From Palsa-739 sp035532535 (GTDB taxonomy: Bacteria > Actinomycetota > Thermoleophilia > Gaiellales > Gaiellaceae), in assembly GCA_035532535.1 (NCBI GenBank), contig DATKQT010000003.1, positions 1 to 64,000 of the forward strand: DNA of 64,000 nucleotides, written 5' to 3'. The first letter of the stretch is position 1. Every line of letters begins with the position of its first letter. The position numbers were made by a program, and so were the translations under genes. Of this stretch, positions 51,305 through 59,918 are shown piece by piece. The notes under the pieces are model-generated. The model saw only the letters and a program-made list of their open reading frames with translations. It did no database searches and was not told the DNA's origin.

Positions 51305-51328
51305 TCTCGTGACGGGGAGTGTCCCCGT
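51305..51328 (+). repeat. Palindromic repeat, family B, copy 2
   Basis: Same 24-nt element as at 29996-30019 with one base changed. The hairpin is ACGGGGA/TCCCCGT (51312-51328). It follows rplQ by 40 nt and could end the long ribosomal transcript. Confidence 0.8.
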
Positions 51329-51381
51329 GATGTCTCGAGGACCTAGCTGCCACCCGTGATGTCTCGAGGACCTAGCTGCCA
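51324..51381 (+). repeat. Perfect 29-bp tandem direct repeat
   Basis: Two identical 29-nt units abut (51324-51352 and 51353-51381), each from CCCGTGATGTC to CTAGCTGCCA. The second unit contains the stop codon and last two codons of the minus-strand transporter gene. The first unit carries the end of the family B hairpin, so the array looks like a local duplication at that element. Confidence 0.9.
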
Positions 51382-51866
51382 ACCGGCGCGCCGAGGAGGC
51401 TGCCGAGGCCCGCGCTGATCGCTGCGATCAGGATGCCGGCGAAGGTGACGATGCCGAGCGCGCGCACGAACGTGTCCGAGAAGAAGCGCCAGCGGAAGTA
51501 GGCGAGCATCAGGAGCTCGAACGCCACGACCGCGACCGCGAAGATGAGTGCGACGTGGTAGTTGGAGATGAGGAACGGCAGCGAGTGGAGGATGCCGCCG
51601 AGGAACGTCCCTCCGCCCGTGATCGACCCGCGCGCCCACGGGCTGCCGCGGCCGGTCAGCTCGCCGGTGTCGGAGAGCCCCTCCGAGAAGCCCATGCTGA
51701 TCGCCGCGCCGAGCGAGGTCGCGAGGCCTGCGATGAACGCGTAGCGGGTGTCGTGCGAGGCGAGCACGACTGCGAAGATCGGCGCCAGCGTGGACAACGA
51801 CCCGTCGATCAGGCCGACCATCGCGGGCTGCACCCGCTGGAGGAGAAACGTGTGCTCTTCCGTCAT
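51372..51866 (-). CDS. VIT1/CCC1-family transporter-like membrane protein
   Basis: 164 residues from ATG 51866, with four to five hydrophobic segments. VQPAMVGLIDGSLSTLAPIFAVVLA, the SMGFSEGLSDTGELTGRG segment and FLGGILHSLPFLI match the VIT1/CCC1 iron/manganese transporter group, which has a similar MGxxE element in the first repeat. It is shorter than yeast CCC1 and lacks the long cytosolic metal-binding loop. Substrate not certain. The stop lies in a duplicated 29-bp repeat. Confidence 0.8.
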   Translation of the reverse strand: MTEEHTFLLQRVQPAMVGLIDGSLSTLAPIFAVVLASHDTRYAFIAGLATSLGAAISMGFSEGLSDTGELTGRGSPWARGSITGGGTFLGGILHSLPFLISNYHVALIFAVAVVAFELLMLAYFRWRFFSDTFVRALGIVTFAGILIAAISAGLGSLLGAPVGS

Positions 51867-51873
51867 CAGTTAG

Positions 51874-51879
51874 AGTGTA
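51874..51879 (-). promoter_or_regulatory. Leaderless-type -10 box of the transporter gene
   Basis: On the minus strand TACACT, seven nt, then ATG 51866. The 78-nt gap to truA is unusually AT-rich for this window and would hold the promoters of both genes. Confidence 0.45.
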
Positions 51880-51944
51880 TCATCCAATGTGCAAGTCAGT
51901 AGAGCATAAGGAAGTCCTGACAAGCGCCGTCAGGCGCGCCTGAC

Positions 51945-52664
51945 GTGCGGCTCAGACTGACGATCGAGTACGACGGCACCCCCTTCCGCGGCTGGGCCGC
52001 GCAGCCGGGCCACGCGACGGTGGAAGCCGAGCTCCGCGATGCCCTGGCCGCGACCTTCTCCAGCGTCGACCACCTCGCCGTCGCCGGCCGCACCGACACC
52101 GGTGTGCACGCGCTCGGGAACGTCGCCTCGGCCGACGTCGAGGGAGGACCTCCGCTCGAGCGCGCGGCGGCTGCGCTGAACACACGCCTGCCCGACGAGA
52201 TCTCGGTCGTCTCCGCCGAGCTTGCGGCGCCCGACTTCCACGCGCGGCACTCCGCCCTTGCCCGTTCGTACCGATACCGCCTCTTCACCCGCTCGACGCC
52301 CTCGCCGTTCGAGCTGCGACGGAGCTTGTGGGTGCCTCGCCTGCTCGACCTCGAGCAACTCGCCGCCGCCGCGGCGCTGCTTCCGGGCAGGCACGACTTC
52401 CGCGCCTTCACGCCGACCGTGACGCGGCACGAGGACTTCGTGCGCACGGTCGAGTCGGCCGAGTGGGTCCGTCGCGGCGAGCACGTCGACTTCGAGGTCA
52501 CCGCGGGCAGCTACCTCCGCCACATGGTGCGAACACTCGTCGGGACGATGCTCGACGGGATCGACCTCGCACCGCTGCTCGCAGGAGCCGACCGTGCCGA
52601 TGCCGGCGCGACCGCGCCGCCGTGGGGGCTCTACCTCGTCGCGGTCAGATACTCGGGAGGCTGA
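51945..52664 (+). CDS. truA: tRNA pseudouridine synthase A
   Basis: 239 residues from GTG 51945. The catalytic Asp51 lies in VAGRTDTGVHALG; FHARHSALARSYRYRL and the end RHMVRTLVGTMLDG are typical. Makes pseudouridine 38-40 in tRNA anticodon stems. Often follows rplQ in bacteria; here a transporter gene is inserted between. Its end overlaps the convergent DUF5317-like gene by 34 nt. Confidence 0.95.
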   Translation: MRLRLTIEYDGTPFRGWAAQPGHATVEAELRDALAATFSSVDHLAVAGRTDTGVHALGNVASADVEGGPPLERAAAALNTRLPDEISVVSAELAAPDFHARHSALARSYRYRLFTRSTPSPFELRRSLWVPRLLDLEQLAAAAALLPGRHDFRAFTPTVTRHEDFVRTVESAEWVRRGEHVDFEVTAGSYLRHMVRTLVGTMLDGIDLAPLLAGADRADAGATAPPWGLYLVAVRYSGG

Positions 52665-53209
52665 CGCCGCGACGGAAGCCGGAGCGCGCCGGTCGCACCG
52701 AGTGCGAAGAGCAACCCGCCGGCCATGATCAGGACGTCGCCGACGGAGAAGACGTTCGCCCACGGCACCCAGGTCGGCGCCGCCCAGCGGTCGACGAGCC
52801 ACGCGAGATGCGGGGACGACAGCACAGCGCTGTTCCGGTTGTGCCCGACGGTGAAGTGCATCCCCGCCGCGCGCAGCGCCGACGGCAGGGCCGGCATGTG
52901 CCCGCCGTTCGTTGTGACCGCGAGCAGGTTCGAGACGAGGCCGATCGCAATGAGCGGGATGCCGGGGATGCGGAAGTTGCCTGCGACGCCGGCGGCGAAG
53001 AGCGCGTACGAGCAGAGCCAGAGCACGACGCCGATCCGGTCGGAGGTGTGCCAGGGCATCGCCTTGACCGGGAACGCTGCGAGCTGGACGGCGATCGCGA
53101 CGTAGAAGAGCCAGACGAACCGCAGGCGCAGCTTGCCGATGCGGCTCCAGCGGCCTCCGAGAAGCGGCGCGAGCACGAGCCCCGCGAGCAAGGGGAATGC
53201 CAGGGCCAT
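52631..53209 (-). CDS. DUF5317-like membrane protein, module 1
   Basis: 192 residues from ATG 53209, which shares one base with the stop of the GGDEF-HD-GYP gene. Five hydrophobic segments. Signature segments are NGGHMPALPSAL and WVPWANVFSVGDVLIMAGG, which I recall as typical of DUF5317. It is clearly paralogous to 57449-58015 (PWHT, TNGGHMPALP, LVDRWAAP, NVFSVGD all shared). Coupled translation suggests it works with the c-di-GMP enzyme. Its 3' end overlaps truA. Confidence 0.82.
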   Translation of the reverse strand: MALAFPLLAGLVLAPLLGGRWSRIGKLRLRFVWLFYVAIAVQLAAFPVKAMPWHTSDRIGVVLWLCSYALFAAGVAGNFRIPGIPLIAIGLVSNLLAVTTNGGHMPALPSALRAAGMHFTVGHNRNSAVLSSPHLAWLVDRWAAPTWVPWANVFSVGDVLIMAGGLLFALGATGALRLPSRRQPPEYLTATR

Positions 53210-55035
53210 TACGCGAACGCCAGGATCGGCGCTTCGCGCCTCTCGACCGGGGACGCGTTCGCGACGCAGGCTTCGACGGCGGCGACGGCGGCGCGCTCGA
53301 ACTGGGTGCCGGCGTTGGCGCGCAGCTCGTTGAGGGCGTACTCGACGGGCTGGGCGGCGCGGTAGGGCCGGTTCGCGGTCATGGCCTCGAAGGCGTCGGC
53401 CACGCGGATGATGCGCGCGCCGAGCGGGATGTCCTCGCCGGCCAGGCCGTCGGGGTAGCCGCTTCCGTCCCAGTTCTCGTGGTGGTGGAGGATCCACTCG
53501 TCGATCGGTGCGATCCCGAGCCCCTCGAGCAGCGAGTAGCCGAGGCCGGGGTGGGCCTTGATTGCCTCGAACTCGACCGCCGTGAGCGCGCGCGGCGCCT
53601 GCAGGAGGCTGTCGGGGATTCCGATCTTGCCGATGTCGTGCAGGAGGCCGGCGAGGGCGAGCTGATCGACCGTGTTCTCGTCCAGGCCCATCTCGGCGGC
53701 GATCGCGGCCGCCAGGGCGGAGACCGTCTCCGAATGGTTCGCGGTCGACGGATCCTTCGCGTCGACGAAGCGCACGATGTTCTTCGCGGCTCGCAGGCGG
53801 GCGACGCGCTCGGTCTCCCACTCCAGCTCCTTGGCGGAGTGGATGCGAACGACCTTCGGGCTGTACACGAAGGAACGGTTCTTGCCGTGGTGCTTCGACC
53901 AGTACAGCGCGCCGTCGGCCATCCGCTGGAGGCCGTCGGCGTCGTCTGCCTGGCCGGGGTAGCTCGCGATCCCGACGCTGATCGTCACCGGGGTGAGGCC
54001 GAGCCCGGCGACGGCCTCCTGGATGTCCGTGATGCGCTCGAAGGCGAAGGTTCCGTCGCCGTCGAAGAGCACGGCGAACTCGTCGCCGCCGCAGCGGAAC
54101 GCTTCGCCGTTGCGGGCGCTGCGCAGGATCTCGGCGAGGGCGACGAGCACGTCGTCGCCGACCTGGTGGCCGTAGGTGTCGTTGATCCGCTTGAAATCGT
54201 CCACGTCGACGATGCACAGCGAGAACTCGGTGCTCTCGTGCTCGGCATCCGCGATGTAGCCGCGCAGCGCGGCCTGGTAGGCCCGGTGGTTGCCGAGGCT
54301 CGTCAGGTTGTCCGTGCGCGCGTCCTTCGTGGCCAAATGGGAGTGGTAGAGGCTGCGCTGGTAGAGCGTGAGCGTGAACAGCGGGCCTGCGAGCAGCGAC
54401 AGCAGCCAGGGATGCAGGACCCAGAGGTTCGCCGCGAGCGCGGCGAGGACCGCCATCATCATGAAGACGAAGCCGCTGCGGCGCAGTCCCGGAAGCACGA
54501 CGTCGCGGTAGCGAACGCCCTGCGAGATCGAGATCGCGCCCGAGACGAGCAGCACGTTGGTACAGACGTTGAAGAAGGCGCCGCAGAGGATGTACGCCGT
54601 CAGCTCTCCTGCGCCGACCGTAGCGGAGCTCCCGAACACGATCACCGGCAGGCTCGCCGCGAAGGCGGCGAGTCCGTAGCTCGCGACGTTGAAGGCGATC
54701 CTCGCCGGTGGCCGCCGGCCGACCATCGAGGCCGCAATGCTGATCGCGGCCATCGGCACGGCATAGCGCCAGCCATAGAGGATGGCCACCGTGATCGTGA
54801 AGACGTTCGTGATGGAGACGTCCGTCTTGCCTCCCTCGCCCATCGGCATCGGCTGCAGATCGGCGAGAAGGGCGAGCAGGAAGAAGAGCGCGACCCCCGC
54901 CGCCGTGTCGATCGACGGCGGATGAAGGGCGATGACGGCGAAGGAGAGAAGGATTGCGGGTACCGCAAGTGCCGTCGTCGCCGAGATATAGGCGAATAGA
55001 CGAGCTGGCATGCCGCAGATCAGGGTTCCGTTCAT
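53209..55035 (-). CDS. Membrane GGDEF-HD-GYP protein, module 1
   Basis: 608 residues. Six or seven hydrophobic N-terminal segments (about 10-225) form a MASE-like sensor; then a GGDEF domain (about 240-395, GGDEF at 316-320) without an RxxD site, then an HD-GYP domain (about 410-600, H466 D467 in HDIGKIGI; HHHENWDGSGYP with GYP 526-528). Both catalytic centres look intact, so it may both make and degrade c-di-GMP or use one domain as regulator. It is paralogous to 58028-59860, near-identical in the GGDEF to HD linker (YSPKVVRIHSAK). Start ATG 55035 has no strong ribosome site. Confidence 0.93.
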   Translation of the reverse strand: MNGTLICGMPARLFAYISATTALAVPAILLSFAVIALHPPSIDTAAGVALFFLLALLADLQPMPMGEGGKTDVSITNVFTITVAILYGWRYAVPMAAISIAASMVGRRPPARIAFNVASYGLAAFAASLPVIVFGSSATVGAGELTAYILCGAFFNVCTNVLLVSGAISISQGVRYRDVVLPGLRRSGFVFMMMAVLAALAANLWVLHPWLLSLLAGPLFTLTLYQRSLYHSHLATKDARTDNLTSLGNHRAYQAALRGYIADAEHESTEFSLCIVDVDDFKRINDTYGHQVGDDVLVALAEILRSARNGEAFRCGGDEFAVLFDGDGTFAFERITDIQEAVAGLGLTPVTISVGIASYPGQADDADGLQRMADGALYWSKHHGKNRSFVYSPKVVRIHSAKELEWETERVARLRAAKNIVRFVDAKDPSTANHSETVSALAAAIAAEMGLDENTVDQLALAGLLHDIGKIGIPDSLLQAPRALTAVEFEAIKAHPGLGYSLLEGLGIAPIDEWILHHHENWDGSGYPDGLAGEDIPLGARIIRVADAFEAMTANRPYRAAQPVEYALNELRANAGTQFERAAVAAVEACVANASPVERREAPILAFA

Positions 55036-55061
55036 GTCTTGGTTTCAGTTCGAGAGCCGAA

Positions 55062-55092
55062 GCGGGATCGGCCGCCACACGGCCGATCCCGC
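55062..55092 (-). terminator. Strong hairpin between micropeptide A and the GGDEF-HD-GYP gene
   Basis: A perfect 13-bp stem GCGGGATCGGCCG / CGGCCGATCCCGC with a 5-nt loop. No U tract. It could cut short the micropeptide transcript or protect its 3' end, so that the micropeptide is made in excess over the enzyme. Confidence 0.7.
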
Positions 55093-55109
55093 CTGAAGTC
55101 GGCTAGATG

Positions 55110-55226
55110 TCAGTCCCAGCGCCAGTCCGCGCCAGCACCAACGACGAGCGCAACGAGGGCGGCGAGGGCCATGGCCCCCTTGAGGAGCGTTGCCGCATCC
55201 CACGCGCGTGCATACCACCGAATCAC
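55110..55226 (-). CDS. Micropeptide A, 38-residue membrane peptide, module 1
   Basis: GTG 55226 with ribosome site GGGAGGTGA. The peptide opens M-I-R-W, has a hydrophobic helix (about 11-30, LLKGAMALAALVALVVGAGA) and ends DWRWD. It resembles micropeptide B (59919-60047): M[IV]RW start, Ala/Leu-rich middle, GAG then a Trp. An alternative TTG at 55334 would give 74 residues but starts inside the promoter-like box. Each micropeptide precedes a GGDEF-HD-GYP gene. Too short for the family to be known; coding is supported by the ribosome site and the paralogy. Confidence 0.6.
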   Translation of the reverse strand: MIRWYARAWDAATLLKGAMALAALVALVVGAGADWRWD

Positions 55227-55328
55227 GAGATCTTCACCTCCCAGGAGATGTCCGCAGAAAAGTCCCGCTTCGCAGAACGCATCCTCCTTTTTTGCGGTGA
55301 GCTTGCATCCCCAGGAAGGGGTATCGGC
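55227..55328 (-). promoter_or_regulatory. Leader and possible promoter of micropeptide A
   Basis: On the minus strand GCCGATAC (55328-55321) resembles the pilus -10 box. A small hairpin CCCC/GGGG follows, then a ~95-nt leader ending CTGCGG, ATCTCC and GGAGGTGAA before the GTG. The end of the micropeptide B leader has the same elements in the same order. The signals lie just after the GH38 stop. Confidence 0.4.
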
Positions 55329-55335
55329 CGTCAAC

Positions 55336-57444
55336 TCATACCGAACTCATCCCCAGGCGGAAAGTGGCGATCTCCCCCGCGGCGAGCGTGAAGCCGCCGG
55401 CGGCGGTCGCCTCCTCGTCGAGACGGACCCGGACCGCGGCCACTCCTTCGATCCGGACAGCCTCCGGCCCCGCGTTCGGGTTGAAGACCCGCAGGATCGC
55501 GCCGTCGCCGTCCTCGGCGCCCTTGAGGCAGGAGAAGACGACGTCCCCCTCCAGGGTGAAGGGGGGCGCGAACGGATCGCCGGTGAGGAAGTCCGTCCGG
55601 TAGTCCTGGCCGGTCCGGATGAGGGCGGCGTCCGTTAGGCGGTCGGCGTCGAATCGAACGGCGTATTCGAAGACGTGGCGCCCGCGGCACTGCCCGTCCG
55701 GTGTCGCGATGTCCGGCCCGGCGTCGACGGGGCGCGTGGGCAGCTTCGGCCGTGAGATCGTCCCCACGCAGCGGAGGAGGGTCAGGCGCAGCCCGTCTCG
55801 TCCGGCCTCGTACTCCGGCAGCCCCTTGGTGAGGAGGGCCAGGGGGCCGAGGGCGACGGCTCCGAGGGTGTGCGCGGCGGCGATCGCCGGCTCGACCCAC
55901 TCCACCCGGGGCGGGACGGGCTCGACCGGGCGGCGGACAACGGCGAACTGACTCTCGGCGCGCACCCACTCGCCCGTCTCCGCCACCGGGAAGTGGACGC
56001 GGAGGCGGTGGTCGTCGGCCCCGTTCTCGACCGTCGTCCGGAGCTCGATCCGGTCGGCCATGGCCCGCGCGATCGTCGAGATGCGGATTCCTGGCAGCTC
56101 GTGCTCGAGCAGCAGGGCGCCGTCGGACTCGATGCTCGACCGTACGAGCTCCGCGCGCCGGACAGGCCCGCCCGGGCAAAAGGTGTAGAGGTCGCCGATG
56201 TCCGGCTCGTCCTCGAAGGCGATGTCGAGCTCGACCGGGAGGACCGCGCGCGGGAGCGACTCGGCCCGCCGGCCCTCGAACCCGGCGAGCTCGACGAGCC
56301 CGTTGCCGACGAGGCGGGCGCGCCTGTAGGGGAGCGGGTTGACGAGCGCTCCCCCGACGCCCAGCGCCTCGCGCTCCACGATCTCCAGGGTGCGGTCGAG
56401 CTGCTCGTACCGCACGAGCATGTCGCGGTGCACCTCGTCGCACGAGCAGCCGCAGATGGAGTCGTGCGGGTGGTTGCGAAGCAGATCGCGCCAGGCGAGT
56501 CGGATGTCCTCGTGCGGGAACCGGGATCCGTCGCGCAGCGTCCGCAGCGCGGCCACGGCCTCCGTGCTCAGGAGGCGGCGCTCGGCGCGTTCGTTCGCCT
56601 GCTTCAGGTACATGCGCGCGGAGTTGACGCCGCGCAGGATGTTCTGCAGGCGGCTGCCGACGAGCTCTCCTTCGTAGACGGGGAGGTCGTCGGTCTCCGG
56701 CCGGAAGTCGGAGTAGCGGCCGATCCGGAACGACGCCCCGAGCTCGCGGCAGATCTCCGGCAGGTGCGGCTGGATGGGCAGGTGGTCGGAGCCGTTCGCG
56801 AGCAGGATCGTGCTCTGCCCGGCACGCTCGAGCAGCGGGCCGAAGCGCTCGACGATCTGCGCCACGCGCTCGGCCGCCTCCTCCGCGGTCGTGAGCCGCG
56901 CGAAGTTGTCGTAATGCGGCAGGAACTGGCACGCGGTCACCTCCGCGCCGGCGGCGCGCCAGCGGAAGACGACGCCGACCTCGTCCAGCTGGTCGCCGAG
57001 CCCGCGCGAGAAGAGGAACGTCGGGAGGCCGAACCCGGCGAGGATCTGCGGCAGCTGCGCCGGATGACCGAAACTGTCCGGCTCGTAGCCTGCGACGGTC
57101 GGCTCGACGCCGAAGCGGCGGCAGACCCGCCGGCCGAGGAGGAGGTTCCGCACGAGCGCCTCGCTCCCGACGAGGATCTCGTCCGGCAGCACGTACCACG
57201 GGCCGGCCTCGAGCCGCCCTGCCGCGAGCAGCGCACGCAGGCGCTCGACGTTGTCGGGTCGCACGTCGGCGTAGTCCTCGAGGACGACGCCCTGGCCGTC
57301 GAGCGTGAACGAGCGGAATGTCTCGTCGCCCTCGAGCGTGTCGAGGACGCCGTCGACGACGGCGCCGAGGCGCAGCCGGAAGACCTCGAACGGGAGGTAC
57401 CACTCCCGGTCCCAGTGGGTGTGCGGAACGACGAGGTAGCGGAT
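55336..57444 (-). CDS. GH38 alpha-mannosidase-like glycoside hydrolase, non-canonical start
   Basis: About 702 residues if read from ATC 57444. The N-terminus RYLVVPHTHWDREWYLP carries the GH38 zinc His/Asp (about 8-12); the nucleophile Asp is about 123 (YEPDSFGHPAQ) and a second zinc His about 327 (NHPHDSICGC). The frame is open from a TGA at 57455 and has no ATG, GTG or TTG until GTG 57264, which would lose the catalytic HTHWDRE. The ATC lies 4 nt after the stop of the DUF5317-like gene, so coupled initiation at a rare codon, or a sequence error, is likely. The C-terminal region (about 400-700) is beta-rich. Substrate probably an alpha-mannoside; no signal peptide. Confidence 0.82.
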   Translation of the reverse strand: MRYLVVPHTHWDREWYLPFEVFRLRLGAVVDGVLDTLEGDETFRSFTLDGQGVVLEDYADVRPDNVERLRALLAAGRLEAGPWYVLPDEILVGSEALVRNLLLGRRVCRRFGVEPTVAGYEPDSFGHPAQLPQILAGFGLPTFLFSRGLGDQLDEVGVVFRWRAAGAEVTACQFLPHYDNFARLTTAEEAAERVAQIVERFGPLLERAGQSTILLANGSDHLPIQPHLPEICRELGASFRIGRYSDFRPETDDLPVYEGELVGSRLQNILRGVNSARMYLKQANERAERRLLSTEAVAALRTLRDGSRFPHEDIRLAWRDLLRNHPHDSICGCSCDEVHRDMLVRYEQLDRTLEIVEREALGVGGALVNPLPYRRARLVGNGLVELAGFEGRRAESLPRAVLPVELDIAFEDEPDIGDLYTFCPGGPVRRAELVRSSIESDGALLLEHELPGIRISTIARAMADRIELRTTVENGADDHRLRVHFPVAETGEWVRAESQFAVVRRPVEPVPPRVEWVEPAIAAAHTLGAVALGPLALLTKGLPEYEAGRDGLRLTLLRCVGTISRPKLPTRPVDAGPDIATPDGQCRGRHVFEYAVRFDADRLTDAALIRTGQDYRTDFLTGDPFAPPFTLEGDVVFSCLKGAEDGDGAILRVFNPNAGPEAVRIEGVAAVRVRLDEEATAAGGFTLAAGEIATFRLGMSSV

Positions 57445-57448
57445 GCGC

Positions 57449-58015
57449 CTAGCTTGTCAGGTTCGTTGCCGGCCGCGGCTTGCGACCTGGCACGCGCGCG
57501 CCGGTGACGGCGAGCGCGAGGACGAAGCCGCCAACTGCGATGGCGACGTCTCCGACCGAGAAGATGTTCGCGAGCGGGATCCAGTGCGGCGCCGCCCAGC
57601 GATCGACGAGCCACGGGAGCGCGGGGTGCGCCATAGCTTCGCTGTTCATGTCCACGCGGTAGTGGAGCCCCGCGGCGGCGAGCGCGCGCGGAAGCGCCGG
57701 CATGTGCCCCCCGTTGGCAAGGACGGCGAGCAGGTTGGAGCCGAGCCCGGCGGCGACGAGCGCGACGCCCGGCAGGCGCACGTTTCGAGCCACCACGGCA
57801 ACGAGCAGCACGTCGGAGGCGATCCACAGGCCGACGGCGACGCCGTCCGGCGTATGCCACGGCATCGAGCTCCCGGGGAAGGCGGCGATCTGGATCGCGA
57901 GCGCGACGTACGCCAGGCCGAGCCAGCGCAGCCGAACGGCGGCGAGCGCCCGCAGCCGGCCGCCGAGCGGCAGCGCGACGAGGACGCCGATCAGGAACGG
58001 GAGGGCGAGAACCAC
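57449..58015 (-). CDS. DUF5317-like membrane protein, module 2
   Basis: 188 residues from GTG 58015, 12 nt after the GGDEF-HD-GYP gene. Five hydrophobic segments. Shares PWHTPDGV, ANGGHMPALP, LPWLVDRWAAP and LANIFSVGDVAIAVGG with module 1. It lies between the cyclase-phosphodiesterase and the GH38 gene. The molecular role of this family is unknown. Confidence 0.82.
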   Translation of the reverse strand: MVLALPFLIGVLVALPLGGRLRALAAVRLRWLGLAYVALAIQIAAFPGSSMPWHTPDGVAVGLWIASDVLLVAVVARNVRLPGVALVAAGLGSNLLAVLANGGHMPALPRALAAAGLHYRVDMNSEAMAHPALPWLVDRWAAPHWIPLANIFSVGDVAIAVGGFVLALAVTGARVPGRKPRPATNLTS

Positions 58016-58027
58016 GAGTCCACCGCC

Positions 58028-59860
58028 CTACGCGAACGCGATGGACAGCCCGGCCGGGCGCGTCTCGCCGCGCGATCCCCGGGCGAGGTACGCCTCGACG
58101 GCCGCCACGGCGACCGCGTCGAACTGGATGCCGACGTTCGTGCGGAGCTCCTCGAGCGCGTACTCGGCGGACTGGGCGGAGCGATACGGCCGGTTCGCGG
58201 TCATGGCTTCGAAGGCGTCGGCCACGCGGATGATGCGGGCACCGAGTGGGATCTCCTGCGCCGCCAGTCGGTCCGGATAGCCGCGTCCGTCCCAGTCTTC
58301 GTGGTGGTGGAGGATCCACTCGTCGATCGGCGCGATGCCGAGGCCCTCGAGGAGCGAGTAGCCGAGCGTCGAGTGGGTCTTGACGATCACGAACTCCTCC
58401 GGGGTGAGCGGGCGCGCAGCCTGGAGCAGGCTGTCGGCGATGCCGATCTTGCCGATGTCGTGCAGAAGGCCGGCGAGGGCGAGCTGGTCGACCGTGCTGT
58501 CGTCCAGCCCCATCTCGTGGCCGATGGCGGCGGCGAGCGCGGCGACGGTCTCCGAATGGTCGGCCGTCATCGGGTCCTTGGCGTCGACGAAGCGCACGAT
58601 GTTCTTTGCCGCGCGCAGCCGCGCCATCCGCTCGGTCTCCCACTCGAGGTCCTTGGCGGAGTGGATACGGACGACCTTCGGGCTGTACACGAAGGAGCGG
58701 TTCTTGCCGTGGTGCTTCGACCAGTACAGGGCGCCGTCGGCCATGCGCTGCAGGCCGTCGGCGTCGGCCGCCTGGCCCGGGAAGCTGGCGATGCCGACGC
58801 TGATCGTGACCGGGGTGAAGCCGAGTGCGGCGACCGCGTCCTGGACCTCGGTGACCCGCTCGAACGCCATCGTCCCGTCCCCGTCGAACAGGAGGGCGAA
58901 CTCGTCGCCGCCGCAGCGGAACGCGGCTCCGTCGCGGGCGTTGCTGAGGATCGCGGAGAGCGCGACGAGCACGTCGTCGCCGACCTGGTGGCCGTAGGTG
59001 TCGTTGATCCGCTTGAAATCGTCCACGTCGACGATGCAGAGGGAGAACTCGGTGTGGTCGTGGAGGGCCGACGCGATTCGCTCGCGCAGGGTCGCCTGGT
59101 AGGAGCGATGGTTGCCGAGGCCGGTGAGGTTGTCCGTGAGCGCATCGTGGAGGGCGAGCCGCGAGCGGAGCGCGGTGTGCTGGTACAGCGAAAGCGCGAA
59201 CAGCGGCCCGGCGAGGAGGATGAGCAGGGCGGGCTTGATCGCCCAGAGGTTCGCGGCGAGCGCGGCGAGGAACGCCATGATCGCGAACGCAGGGCCCGAA
59301 TACCGCAGCATCGACAGGACGGTCGGGCGGTACTTGAGCCCTTCCGCGAGCGCGACGGCGCCCGAGACGAAGCCGGCGTTGATGAGGACGAAGATCAGGC
59401 CGCCGACGAGCGCGTAGACGCACATCCGGCCGACATCGCTCTGGCCCACCGTGCCGAAGAAGTTGGTCGCGCCGGCGCCGGCCGCCGCGATGGCGTACGC
59501 GCCGCTGTTGAATGCCGCGCGCAGCACCGGGTTGCCCTGGAAGAGCATGGGCAGGAGGATGCTGAGCGCCGCCACCGGAATTGCCGCCGCCCAGCCGAAG
59601 ATGACGAGGACGGCGATGAGGAAGACGAACGCGAGCGAAACCTGGCTGCCCTTGTCGTCGAGCGGGACCGGGTGGAGGTCCGCGATGAGGGCGAGCCCGA
59701 GGAAGAGGCCGATCCCCAGCCAGTCGTACAGGCGGGGCGGGTTCGCGGCGAGGCGCGCGGCAGAAACGCCGAGGGCGCCGGCTGCGAGGACCACGACGGC
59801 CGCGATGTAGGCGACGAGCCGTGGGGGGAGGCCGAAGAGTGTCTTGTCGGTCGAGATCAT
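58028..59860 (-). CDS. Membrane GGDEF-HD-GYP protein, module 2
   Basis: 610 residues from ATG 59860 (MISTDKTLFGLPPRL aligns with the start of the paralogue). N-terminal six- or seven-helix membrane sensor, GGDEF domain with CGGDEFALLFDGDG, no RxxD site, and HD-GYP domain with HSETVAALAAAI, HDIGKIGIADSLLQ and HHHEDWDGRGYPDRL. An in-frame ATG at 59896 would add a Pro-rich lead; 59860 fits the paralogue better. The sensor regions of the two copies differ most, which suggests different inputs into the same output. Confidence 0.93.
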   Translation of the reverse strand: MISTDKTLFGLPPRLVAYIAAVVVLAAGALGVSAARLAANPPRLYDWLGIGLFLGLALIADLHPVPLDDKGSQVSLAFVFLIAVLVIFGWAAAIPVAALSILLPMLFQGNPVLRAAFNSGAYAIAAAGAGATNFFGTVGQSDVGRMCVYALVGGLIFVLINAGFVSGAVALAEGLKYRPTVLSMLRYSGPAFAIMAFLAALAANLWAIKPALLILLAGPLFALSLYQHTALRSRLALHDALTDNLTGLGNHRSYQATLRERIASALHDHTEFSLCIVDVDDFKRINDTYGHQVGDDVLVALSAILSNARDGAAFRCGGDEFALLFDGDGTMAFERVTEVQDAVAALGFTPVTISVGIASFPGQAADADGLQRMADGALYWSKHHGKNRSFVYSPKVVRIHSAKDLEWETERMARLRAAKNIVRFVDAKDPMTADHSETVAALAAAIGHEMGLDDSTVDQLALAGLLHDIGKIGIADSLLQAARPLTPEEFVIVKTHSTLGYSLLEGLGIAPIDEWILHHHEDWDGRGYPDRLAAQEIPLGARIIRVADAFEAMTANRPYRSAQSAEYALEELRTNVGIQFDAVAVAAVEAYLARGSRGETRPAGLSIAFA

Positions 59861-59918
59861 CGCCGCCGGGGAGCGCGGGGGAGCCGGCAATGGCACCGGC
59901 CCCGCCGCGGAAATCCTT

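Noticed and set aside
55227..55330. c-di-GMP riboswitch in the micropeptide leaders
   Set aside because: The conserved GEMM-I core and tetraloop-receptor elements are not found; only general hairpins are seen.
55110..55334. 74-residue form of micropeptide A from TTG 55334
   Set aside because: The start lies inside the GCCGATAC promoter-like box and the GGGAGGTGA site points to GTG 55226.
56937..59423. 828-codon minus-strand frame across the GGDEF-HD-GYP and GH38 genes
   Set aside because: Arg/Pro-rich out-of-frame translation of known genes; it is a shadow.
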